Positions 33,576-43,315 of a stretch of DNA of 64,000 bases are shown one piece after another. Position numbers and translations under genes: made by a program. The number at the start of each line of letters is the position of its first letter. Position 1 is the first letter of the stretch. Origin of the DNA: Phyto melanocephala (lineage: Eukaryota; Arthropoda; Insecta; Diptera; Rhinophoridae); NCBI GenBank assembly GCA_941918925.1, contig OW799236.1, positions 64,194,685 through 64,258,684 of the forward strand, written 5' to 3'. The notes under the pieces were generated by a model, which was not told the origin of the DNA, searched no databases, and saw only the letters and a program-made list of their open reading frames with translations.

Positions 33576-34005
33576 AAATGAATTCAGTTTTTGGTTTTGT
33601 TATAAATAAAACAATGGTTTTGCTTTAATTATCTTTATTGACTCCAAGAATAGGAATGAATGACTGAATGTTGTTTTACAAATTTCTTAATCTTAAATAC
33701 AAAAATTTCATAGTCATAAAATAAAAACTGATTTTACAAAAAAGAAATGGATTTCTTAATAACTATAATGACTGTAATGATTTTATTTAGAGGGTTCATT
33801 GGCCACAGTTAAGTACACAAAAAGTAGTTTTTTGTCAAACAGCAAAAGAACTTAAATTGTTTACGAAAAAGTATATATGAATGTTTGTATGCATTCATGA
33901 GTGTGTGTTTGTTTTAATTTTATGACAACTTTATTTTAATTTCTTATTTGTAAGCAAAACATAATACAATTATTTTATGTGGGGGTATCGTTAATATCGT
34001 AACTC
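33576..34005 (-). repeat. Errantivirus 5' LTR
   Basis: It begins AGTTACGATATTAACGATAC (34005 downwards), the AGTTA start usual in the gypsy/17.6 group, and ends next to the primer site at about 33576. It is about 430 bp, with AATAAAAC-type signals in the distal half. The matching 3' LTR near 21706-21744 shares only its first 35-40 bases. Confidence 0.75.
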
Positions 34006-34560
34006 TTACAATCGAGAAATACCGGAAGAGATAAAAAACAATTGATCAAGGCCTGTGGTAACATCAATGTTTTGCTTTGACGGACCTCTTACACTTGTCT
34101 CTTATAAGCCAAAGCCATCTAAAATGTTTTACATCCTGTGACGAAGATGCTTTTGTCAATGAAACTAGCGGAAAACCTTAAATTATTAGGTTTTATAATC
34201 AAACTTAAGGTGGAGTAGGCACTTTAGATCAAATGCGTTCCCTTATGTCATGTAGTAGAAAGACGAATAGATGGCCTATGGCTGTTTCTTACGGAATGAT
34301 CAATATTGCAACTATTAACACTTGTATAATATATTGCCATAATGTAAGCAGGAAAGGTGATTAGGCTTTAAGTTGCAAAAATTTTATGAAAACTCTCAGT
34401 ATGGCACTAACATTACCTTTCATAAATTTGAAACAAGCACCTACTTTAAAGAGGTTCTTGCGTGACAATCGGCCCTATTCCCGTAGGCGTTGTCGTTTTA
34501 AATGCAGTTCTTATCGGCGTTTCGTTCCTAAATAGGTATGCTTCAAATACATTGAAAGGA
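34006..34560 (+). pseudogene. piggyBac transposase remnant
   Basis: Read in shifting frames, the segment gives MFCFDGPLTLVSYKPKPSKM, then GGVDTLDQM-like sequence, CSRKTNRWPMAV and GMINIATINT, the hallmark C-terminal region of piggyBac transposases, including the aspartate in VDTLDQM-type sequence. Several indels and stops are present. It abuts the errantivirus 5' LTR, so the errantivirus may have inserted into a piggyBac copy. TTAA ends were not located. Confidence 0.75.
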
Positions 34561-34888
34561 AGGAGAGAAGTTATCGAAAATAAAGCAAAAAAAAAAAATA
34601 TATATAAAGTTGGTAGCACTTTGTTATTTTTGACTTATTGCAAATTTTTAGATAATTTTGTTAATTTAAACGAAAAATAAAACAGGGTGAGAAGTGAATT
34701 TTATTTTTCAAGCTCAAGTGATAATGATGAAATAATAAAGATAAAGATGTTACGACAGAACGTTATTTTTATAAAACCATTTCCAAATATACATATACAT
34801 TTTTTTGGTAAAACTATGAAAAAAGAAATAATTATTTTCAAAATATTGATTTATAAAATGTACTTTTTTAAAGATTTGTGATTTAATA
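34561..34888 (+). other. Unassigned sequence between transposase remnants
   Basis: AT-rich, with short Lys/Ile-rich frames that look non-coding. It may be the 3' part of the piggyBac copy or the 5' part of the next element. Confidence 0.35.
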
Positions 34889-36075
34889 AAACTTCATTTC
34901 AATACGTGTTGGAACAAATCCGTCCAAAACTAAAATGCAACACAAAGTCTGCAATTACGCCAACAATAAAACTTTCAACTGCTTTGCGGTTTTCACGCAA
35001 GGATCATATCAACTAAGCGTTGGAAATGAATTTCATTTGTCCTTGGCTCAATGCACGGTTAGTAAAATTTGATCTGAAGTTTTGGACGCGATGAATGCCA
35101 CAATTGTCAATAACTAGATTAAATTTGAAATGTCGGAAGATGATAAAATGGAGTGAAAACGATTTTTATTATGAACAAACTAGTTTTCCTGGAATCATAG
35201 TATGTGTAGACGGAACCCATAGTAAAATAATTGGTCTCAGCAAAAGTTCTCAACATTTGTACGGCAACAGAAAAAGTTTTTTTTATCATAAATTTAATGA
35301 TAATTAATAGCAATTTGTGTTTATACTAAGAATTGAGTTGTTTACATTTTTATTGTACTTGGATTTGCGATCATAAGATGCGTATAATATAAGTAGATGG
35401 TAGACATCCAGGCTCTAGCTACGATTCCTTAATTTGAAATACAAGCCGAGTAAGAAGGTGCCTTCGAGAAAAATATGCAGCTGGTGATCGTAATTCATGG
35501 ATTCTGGGTATGAAATTTCAAATATCTTAAAAACATGGGCTAAATTACGGCTTTCGATCACGATCGAAATTTTCCTCGAACGATCGAGTTCGCTGTGCTT
35601 TAGGTATAGAGAATCTAATAAGAATTTTCAAATTTCGATCACGTTCGAATGTCGTAATTTGCCTCTTTGCATTTACATTTTTAGGAGATGCTGGGTATCC
35701 TTTGAAACCATTTTTAATCACACAATACAGATCAGCAGCTGAACACAGTGCAGAAAGCCGTTAAAATTCTGTTCATGCAAAAGTCCGAACTATTATAGAG
35801 CGAGTAATTGGTGTATTAAAATCACTATTTTGATACCTTCTGGGAGCGCGTGAGTTACACTATGGTTCCAAAAAAACTGCACTAACAGTTAATGCTTGTG
35901 CTGCTCTGCACAATATTTGCATTGATTATAATACTTCTTTTTCCGCTAATTATACAGAAATGTCTTCCGAAGAAACTGAAAATTATTGTATAAGCAACAA
36001 AAATTATGACAGGGAAGATTGCACAAAAGCTGCCAGAACGAGAGATACAATTAAAAACTCCTTTTCGTTATAATT
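34889..36075 (+). pseudogene. PIF/Harbinger transposase pseudogene
   Basis: Harbinger nuclease (DDE) sequence scattered over three frames: ITPTIKLSTALRFF near 34970, SFPGIIVCVDGTHSKIIGL at about 35185 (first D), VDGRHPGSSYDS near 35395 (second D region), GDAGYPLKPFLIT near 35690, ERVIGVLKSLF near 35800 (E) and LTVNACAALHNICIDYNTSF near 35890. All core motifs are present in order, but multiple indels and stops show it is long dead. It is distinct from the Harbinger inside env, which keeps only an N-terminal piece. Confidence 0.85.
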
Positions 36076-36439
36076 TTATATTATATTATTCAAAATACAT
36101 ATGTATGTATGTATGCAGCAAAAGTAAAAAAAACCTGGGGTATATTTATCAAAGTTTATAAGGGTTGTTTTACATGTAAACTATTTTTAAAATGCAACCT
36201 TTTTAGTTAGAAATGGGCCGGCCCCAGTTCATTAAAAAATACATAACAAAATAAATAAAATAAACAAATAAAGTCACATAAAAATACTAATTACGAAAAT
36301 TGAGCTGCTTTATTAATAATTCTAGTTTTTTCTTTTTTATTGCGGCATCAAAATCTAATAGTTCTTAATTTTTTTCGTTATTTTTGCTTTAGTCGTTTCA
36401 ACTTCGATGATAACAATGGCGACGACGATATAAGTATTT

Positions 36440-36985
36440 TCGATAAATGTCAATAACGCCAAATGAATTGGGCAAAATGAATTGCAATTCATTTTTAATT
36501 CAAATGAATTGGAAAAATGAATTACAATTCATTTTTAATTCAAATGAATTGGAAAAATGAATTGCAATTCACTTCCAATTCATTTAAATTGAATTGACTT
36601 TGAATTAATTCAAATAAGTTAGAAAAAAACGAATTGCAATTCATTTCCAATTCATTTAAATTAATTTTGAATTAATTGCAATTCATTTGAATTAATTTAA
36701 ATAATAAATTAATTCGGAATCCAAAATCTAATTTTCCATTCCTGCATTAATAAATCGAATCAAAGAGAATTAAACAAATTTAGACATTGTGTTTCTCCAT
36801 CATCATGTGCTGATAAATTCACCTGTATGAATTCTCCTTGTGCGGTACCAACTTTTTTAAAAAGTCTGCCTGCATTTGTCAAACAAAATTTTTTTATTTT
36901 TATTATAAAATAAATAATTTGCAGTTTCAGTTGATTTAAAACGTTTTAAAGTTTTTTAAAAATTATTCAAATTAAAGAAAAAAAT
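36440..36985 (+). repeat. AATTCATT-rich repeat, inverted partner at 49610
   Basis: Three to four tandem units with TGAATTGCAATTCATTT and AATTCAAATGAATTGG, then a unique part with CCATTCCTGCATTAATAAAT, CATCATCATGTGCTGATAAA and GTTTCAGTTGATTTAAAACG. The unique part recurs inverted at 49790-50060. It is non-coding and may be the ends of a DNA transposon family or two copies of one repeat. Confidence 0.65.
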
Positions 36986-38042
36986 AAAAAAAATTTGTGA
37001 CATATGCCGGCATATATACAAAAACAAAATACATATACTAATTTTCAAATTTTAATCAGGCTAGAGTTCATATTAACAGTCTTATTGTTACAAAAAATTT
37101 TTTTTTTTTTTTTTTATATTTGTGATAAATGAAAGAATAATCTAAAAAATTATATTTTTACCGACAACTAGCCGAGTTTAATGCATTTTCGAAACCAGCT
37201 ACGATTTCATCATCAGCACTCTTTGATCGGTGGGTGCATGTTGGTTGTAAATATCATCTATTTAACTCACGGGACTTAAGTTAATTGAATTCGGTAACTA
37301 CTTTAGTTTCTCCCTTTTTCATATATTTTTACCACAATGAGTTAGATTGAAATTTTGTTCTAACAGCAACCCTTTTACTTTTGTTTGTTATTATTCTTTC
37401 ATTTTTATCACTATTATTGTCCTGCTCTAGCCACCAGTTAGGTAGCGATAAGAACAGATATGATTGTTTTTTTAACAATCAATGTTTATAATCATTTGTT
37501 TTATTTTTCTGTGAGGTCAGTATACAACCAGACTGGTCAACTTTGACGTTTCAAAAATGCCCAAATCATATGTTCTTAACACGATTATCGAAAGAGAAAG
37601 AAAATATCGTGATATGTGGGCAAGTACATGTAAGTACAAGCGGGTATACATCACCTCAAACAAAAGCAAAATAATAAAAACAAAGAAAATATTTTGTTAA
37701 AAAAATTGTAAAAATATTTTATTTTTGATATTGTTGAATAAAAAAGTTATACAAATTTCAATATATAAAAAATAATAAGAAACTTGTTAGTGTTGGAATA
37801 AGTGGGATGTAAAATAAATGTGTATAAGTGTTATTTGTTTGTGTGTTTTATTTAGTTACCTACGGAAGATAAGTTGGCCATTGGCTGCTGGAAAAATTTC
37901 TAAATACTAGGGAGACAAGTCATCTCAAGATTCAAGGTAAGCTATAAAAATGAAAAAAAAAGAAACAAAATAATGTTAACATGTTTATATTTAATAGTGC
38001 TTGCTAATAAATGAACAATTTTTGTAAGGCTGTCGTTTAAGA
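36986..38042 (+). other. No gene; one exon-like segment
   Basis: AT-rich. 37855-37936 is bounded by an acceptor-like TTTTATTTAG and a donor-like AAG|GTAAGC, but all three frames contain stops, so it could only be a non-coding exon. Nothing else is recognised. Confidence 0.35.
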
Positions 38043-39993
38043 AAACAAGTAAGGACACTATATTCGGCTGTGCCGAATCTTTTATACCCACCACCAATTT
38101 TGTGTACATTTAAAGTACATTATTTATTATTTTGTTAATCACTATGGAATAATCTCTTTAAAATAAAATATGTATCACTTTCTTTGTAGAGGGTGGTTAA
38201 ATTTTAAGGGCCCATGTTGAAGGTGAACAACACATAAGCAACAAGTTTTTTTTGCATTTCATTTGACATTTCTCAATCTCAGACTAACTTAATTTGAACA
38301 GTGGAAAGACACCTAAATGAGCCTAAATACCTTAATTTTCAGGTTTAATATTCAGGTTTTTTTATGAAAATGGGCGTTCAAAACAAAATGCATTTTACGC
38401 ACTTCGTAATTCTTTTGATCAACATAATCCTGCCTTCTTCGTTGATTGGGAACCACTGCTGGTTTTTGCGATAGTGTGGCAAAAGAGCAGTCAACATCGC
38501 CTCATCATCATGCCCAGCAATTGAGCATCAACATTGTCATTGAAAATTTGGACCATCAGATACTTCGATATGCTACTAAAATGCTTTTGTAAATGTTGTC
38601 TTTTAATGAAAGTGGGCCTTAGAGTAGGCGTGTCAATAAAGAGTCTGGTAATAAATACAACTTAGATATTTCAATATAGTCCTTTATTTTCCCAAAAACT
38701 TTGTCAATAGAGAAATTACATGAATTTAAGATAAACCGTTATATGGGAGGTAGGCGTTAAAGTGGACGTGTCACCTAAACTTTTTGGCACAACAATTACA
38801 TTGATTAGAAGGATATACGTAGCAAATTTGATCATCAACCCTCTAAATTTGGCGGTTTTATGAGCTTTTAAATTTCATTAACGGTAAATAACAAGGAAAG
38901 TGGGCGTTATAGTAGGCGTGTCAAAGTTGTATTTGCGAATGAGTACAACTTAGATGTTTCAATATAGCCCTTTATTATTCCAAAATTTTTATTAATACAG
39001 AAATTATATGAATTTCAGGTAAAGCGTTATATGGGAGGTGGGCGTAAAAGTGGGCGTGGCCCCTTAATTTTCTGGCACAGTAATGACATTGCCTAGGGGG
39101 CTATATGTAGCAAATTTGATCATCATACCTCTAATTTTGGTGGTTTTATGAACTTTTAAATTTCATTAACGGTAGATAACGTGAAAAGTGGGCGTTATAG
39201 TAGGCGTGTCAAAGTTGTTTTTGCATATGAGTACAGCTTATATGTTTCAATATAGCCCTTTATTATTCCAAAATTTTTGTTAATAGAGAAATTATATGAA
39301 TTTTAGGTAAAGCGTTATATGGGAGGTGGGCGTAAAAGTGGGCGTGGCATATTGATTTTCCGTTACAAAAAAGCCCCTCACCAAAAAGCAAAGTGTGCAA
39401 AATTTCAGAGTCGTACATCCAATTTTGTTGGTTTTATGGCGTTTTTGTTTTTAAATATACCAAAAAATACACTGTGCGGTATAAATTTTCGTACATTTTG
39501 ATCGATAACTCCTCTCCCAATGCATAGATTTAGATAATTTTCGGGAAATAATATTGTTTTTACTCAGGAAATATATATTCGAAGTTTCATGAGTCTACGT
39601 TAATCCGTTTGGACACAATTCCATTTTATTCGATGTTCGTAGGACACGGTTTTTTCGACCTACTCTTGCCTTTCGAGCTATAACTCTCTGCCTAATATTC
39701 CGATTTAGCTCATTTTCAATACCAAACAAACCTTGTCTATAAGAAAGATTCTGGCAAAATTTGAGCCCCCTAGCTATTTCGGTGCGACCTCTATCGTGCT
39801 TTCAACAGACGGACAGACGGACAGACGGACAGACGGACAGACGGACGGACATAGCTAGATCGTCATCAAATCAAACCCTGATTCAGAATATATATACTTT
39901 ATGGGGTCTAAAATGGATATTTCGATGTGTTACAAACGGAATGACAAAATGAATATATCCCCACCATTTTTTTGGTGGCGGGTATAAAAAAAG
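38043..39993 (-). repeat. Helentron-like repeat family B, full-length
   Basis: The left end AACAAGTAAGGACACTATA with hairpin ATTCGGC-TGT-GCCGAAT is the 3' terminus on the - strand. The right end GGTGGCGGGTATAAAA folds on CCCACCATTTTTTTGGTGG and is the 5' terminus. It shares with family A the TTGTCATTCCGT, CCCATAAAGTATATAT and GTCTGTCCG blocks. Internally, a unit containing TGGGCGTTATAGTAGGCGTG repeats with a 288 bp period (38613, 38901, 39189). It is non-coding. Confidence 0.7.
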
Positions 39994-40405
39994 TGGAAAT
40001 TGCAAAGGATACTGACCTGCGGAAACTGGACTTAATCTTCCGGGAATCAACGGTAAGTGCCCTCAAGTACCAGAAAGTGTAAAAACACAATTATTTATTA
40101 ATATTTTTGAAATTTTGTAATTTTTTTAAGGGTGGTTTTTTTCCTACCTTTTGTCTAATTTGAACAGTATTTTGAGCTGTGGGAACTGGAGCAATTGGCT
40201 GAAATCTTCCGGGAATCAACGGTAAGTGCTCTCAAGTGCCTGAAATTGTAAAAAAAAGAAATATTAATTGATATTTTTTAATTTTCCCATTTTTTCTGAG
40301 GGTGATGTTTTCAATATAATTTTAACAAAATGAAAAAGGATACTGACCTGCAGGAACTGGACCAATTAGCTGAAATCTTCCGGGAATCAACGGTAAGTGC
40401 TCTCA

Positions 40406-41748
40406 GAGAAGAAGGTGAATATAAAACCTCTTCAAAAGATTCAGAGACAGTGCTGCATTAGTATTTGCGGCGCCATGAGGACCACATCGACAATGGCCAT
40501 TGAGAATATATTATCCATTTGGCCTATTGAGATACAGGTAAAATATGAAGCGGCCTTAGCTGCCACAAGATTAGTGGCAATAGATGAGTGGCTTATAAGA
40601 GAACACAAGACCAGATACCAAAGAATAACGGATATCTTACCGATGGGAAATATTACGGAATTAACATGTAATAAAATCCCGATGAGATATGAGAATATTA
40701 ACTGCATCACCATTATACCGGAAGAGGGAGAATGGGATGAGATAATCAGGATGGGAAACAACCACGGAATCGATCTTTACACCGACGGTTCAAAGATTGG
40801 TGACCAAACTGGAATGGGCTTATACGACATAAGCCGAAATAGAGGCAAATACTTCCGTCTACCAGATCACAACACTATTTTTCAGGCTGAGATCATGGCG
40901 ATTACGGAAGGAATTAAATGGATAAAGGAAACGAATAGCTAAACTCCGATTCGTATCTTTACGGATAGCCAATCAGTGATTAGGACATTGAGAATGGAGA
41001 AAGTTGAATCCCGGAACGTTTTGCAATGCAAGAGTGAGATAAACTCATATGCAAATTGTGAACATCTGGAGATAATATGGATACCAAGCCATCACGGGCT
41101 GATCGGAAACGAGAAAGCCGACAACTTATCCAAAATGGGAGCTCTTCTGAGTACTATAACTTTGGAGAACGCCAAACCCCTTAAACGATTTAAGGATGAA
41201 CTTAAACGTTGGGCAATGGAAGAACATTTCAGAAAATGGCAAAGCACTGATGTCGGTAAGGTGACAAGAACACTCTGGGGTGACCCAAATCTTGGGAAGT
41301 CAAAGGAGATTCTGAGACTAAGTAGACCTACACTTAGGAAATTAACCGGTGTAATTACAGGTCATACGGAGTTGAGAACTCATCTAGCTCGCATGGGTTT
41401 GTCTGAGGAGACGACATGTAGAGCTTGCGAGGAAGAGGATGAGACCCTGGTACACTACCTCTGTCATTGTCCGGCGTTTGGGCATATTAGGCGCGAAAAT
41501 TTTGCAGTGGATACTATGCCGAACTTGGAATACCTGGGTAACTCGAACTGGAGATCCATAAGGCGTTACATTGAGGGGACTGGGTTCTTGGACTAGTCCG
41601 TTATTTATGGGAAATTATGTTTATGGTTTTTTGTTTGGGAATTCCGTTTTCCACATGGAGCGCACAACATGCCAACTGGGCATAGGTGTATACCTGTCAT
41701 GGGATTGGGCTTTTATACCCCTCATTTTCAACCTAACCTAACCTAACC
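40406..41748 (+). mobile_element. RNase H-bearing LINE, 5'-truncated, with target duplication
   Basis: TAAGTGCTCTCA occurs at 40394-40405 and again at 41749-41760, so the 1343 bp between is an insertion into one unit of the tandem array. The 3' end carries an AACCTAACCTAACCTAACC repeat tail in place of poly-A, as in some I/LOA/R1-group LINEs. It contains the C-terminal part of ORF2. Confidence 0.88.
40412..41596 (+). pseudogene. LINE ORF2 C-terminus with RNase H
   Basis: The C-terminal third of a LINE polyprotein. First comes the region after reverse transcriptase (LQKIQRQCCISICGAMRTTS), then RNase H with DLYTDGSKIGDQTGMGLY (first D), FQAEIMAITEGIKWIKE (E), RIFTDSQSVIRTL (D) and WIPSHHGLIGNEKADNLSK (final D). 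A Cys-rich end CRACEEEDETLVHYLCHCP follows. A stop at 40940 (TAA between SLTP-like codons) splits two frame-compatible parts, 40397-40942 and 40943-41596. The reverse transcriptase is missing through 5' truncation. Confidence 0.88.
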
Positions 41749-42430
41749 TAAGTGCTCTCAAGTGCCTGAAATTGTAAAAAAAAAGAAATATTAATTGATA
41801 TTTTTTAATTTTCTCATTTTTTCTAAGGGTGATGTTTTCAATATAATTTTAACAAAATGAAAAAGGATACTGACCTGCAGGAACTGGACCAATTAGCTTA
41901 AATCTTCCGGGAATTAACGGTAAGTGCTCTCAAGTGCCTGAAATTGTAAAAAAAAAGAAATAATAATTGATATTTTTTAATTTTCTCATTTTTTCTAAGG
42001 GTGATGTTTTCAATATAATTTTAACAAAATGAAAAAGGATACTGACCTGCAGGAACTGGACCAATTAGCTGAAATCTTCCGGGAATCAACGGTAAGTGCT
42101 CTCAAGTGCCTGAAATTGTAAAAAAAAAGAAATATTAATTGATATTTTTTAATTTTCAAATTTTTTCTAATGGTGATGTTTTCAATATAATTTTAACAAA
42201 ATGAAAAAGGATACTGACCTGCAGGAACTGGACCAATTAGCTGAAATCTTCCGGGAATCAACGGTAAGTGCTCTCAAGTGCCTGAAATTGTAAAAAAAAA
42301 GAAATATTAATTGATATTTTTTAATTTTCTCATTTTTTCTAAGGGTGATGTTTTCAATATAATTTTAACAAAATGAAAAAGGATACTGACCTGCGGAAAC
42401 GGGACCAATTAGCTGAAATCTTTCTGTATT

Positions 42431-43315
42431 ATTAATTTAATTTGTAAAGTTATATTCATTTAAAATAAAATACTGAAAATTTAAATTGTTTATACAAAAT
42501 TTATTTATTTTAAGATTTTTTTTCGACCTTATCTGGTCTAGATCCATCATGTTTTGTTTAAAACGGCATCACCTCAAGAAGGTTGTGGCTTTTCGCCACG
42601 CATGATGGTCTTGAGTAAGAGGAAGCTAGAAATGCTGATGCATTTTATAATCGCTCTACTTACTCCTGGATTATATATAACTCATCTATTGAACAATCCT
42701 CGATGCCATGCTACAATACTACAATTCATTTCTTTTACTAAAGGGTATATATAAATAATCATATAATTACATAATATGTACAATAAAGTTCTCAAACATT
42801 GCATTTCATTTATTAAAAACATTTAAATAGTTCACTTTTAAAATTCAATATAAAATTCTGTAATATAAAAATAAGAATCATATTTTTTGAGTTTTTGAAT
42901 TTGTTTCGTGTAATGTTGTGATAGTTTTGTATATTGTGATTTGTTTAAGTACTTTATATTCAAAAATATATATGCAAAAAAATATATATGTATATATTAC
43001 AGGAATCAATGTTATATGTTATGCTTTGTTAGTTTTTTTGTGTTGGTGAGTAAATGTGTTAAGAGTATTAGGGAGAAAATGTAGATTAACAAACACCAAA
43101 TAATTAAAATGATAGTTATATACAAATATGTATGATTATAATGCAGATATAAAATAAAAGCAATAATGTTACTAAAATAAATAAGAAATGAAAGTTTTGA
43201 ACTAAAATTGTAATGAAGCATTTTATAGTAAATGAAAAAATAACAACAGGTAAACAAAATTCAAACGTTTTTAGTGTATCATATGAGGAAAGTGTAGTAT
43301 GTCTAATTTTCAAGT
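42431..43315 (-). other. 3' flank of P-type transposase, no other gene
   Basis: AT-rich sequence downstream of the P-type transposase stop. Several AATAAA on the - strand could end its transcript. A P-element terminal repeat was not found. Confidence 0.35.

Larger units (their letters stand above)
21706..34005 (-). mobile_element. Errantivirus-type gypsy retrotransposon with nested insertions
   Basis: This is an old endogenous copy of an insect retrovirus-like element. Order on the - strand: 5' LTR (about 33576-34005, starting AGTTACGATATTAACG), primer site, gag, protease, reverse transcriptase, integrase, env, then a truncated 3' LTR whose first bases (AGTTACGATATCAACG) are at about 21744 down to 21706. 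Homology with the 5' LTR stops there. Insertions in env: a LINE (about 27241-28690) and a Harbinger (21961-26173) that itself holds a CACTA-like element. Most of RNase H is deleted. Frames are otherwise long, so the copy is of moderate age. Confidence 0.9.
39994..42430 (+). repeat. Tandem array of a 172 bp exon-like unit
   Basis: About seven units, each ending GGGAATCAACG|GTAAGTG, at 40053, 40222, 40393, then after an inserted LINE 41920, 42092 and 42264, with the last decayed at about 42420. Period 169-172 bp. Each holds an acceptor-like TTTTTTCTAAG, an ATG in CAAAATG context and the frame MKKDTDLQELDQLAEIFRES, then a donor consensus. The first two units differ in their 5' halves but keep the EIFREST end. 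Conserved coding sense with splice donors suggests duplicated small exons rather than random satellite, but no downstream partner exon is identified. Confidence 0.7.

Noticed and set aside
37855..37936. Coding exon with acceptor and donor
   Set aside because: All three frames have stops. It is kept only as a possible non-coding exon in the description of the region.
39761..39952. Frame with DRRTDGQTDRRTD repeats
   Set aside because: It is translation of the GACGGACA microsatellite in the helentron-like repeat.
41731..41750. Telomere-like CCTAA repeat
   Set aside because: Only about four units, placed exactly at the 3' end of a LINE with target duplication. It is the LINE tail, not a telomere.
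39994..42430. CRISPR-like array
   Set aside because: Units are 172 bp without unique spacers, in a eukaryotic setting. The period and splice signals argue for duplicated exon-like units.
43012..43313. Overlapping hydrophobic - strand frames
   Set aside because: AT-rich low-complexity translation downstream of the P-type transposase, with no start context or domain.
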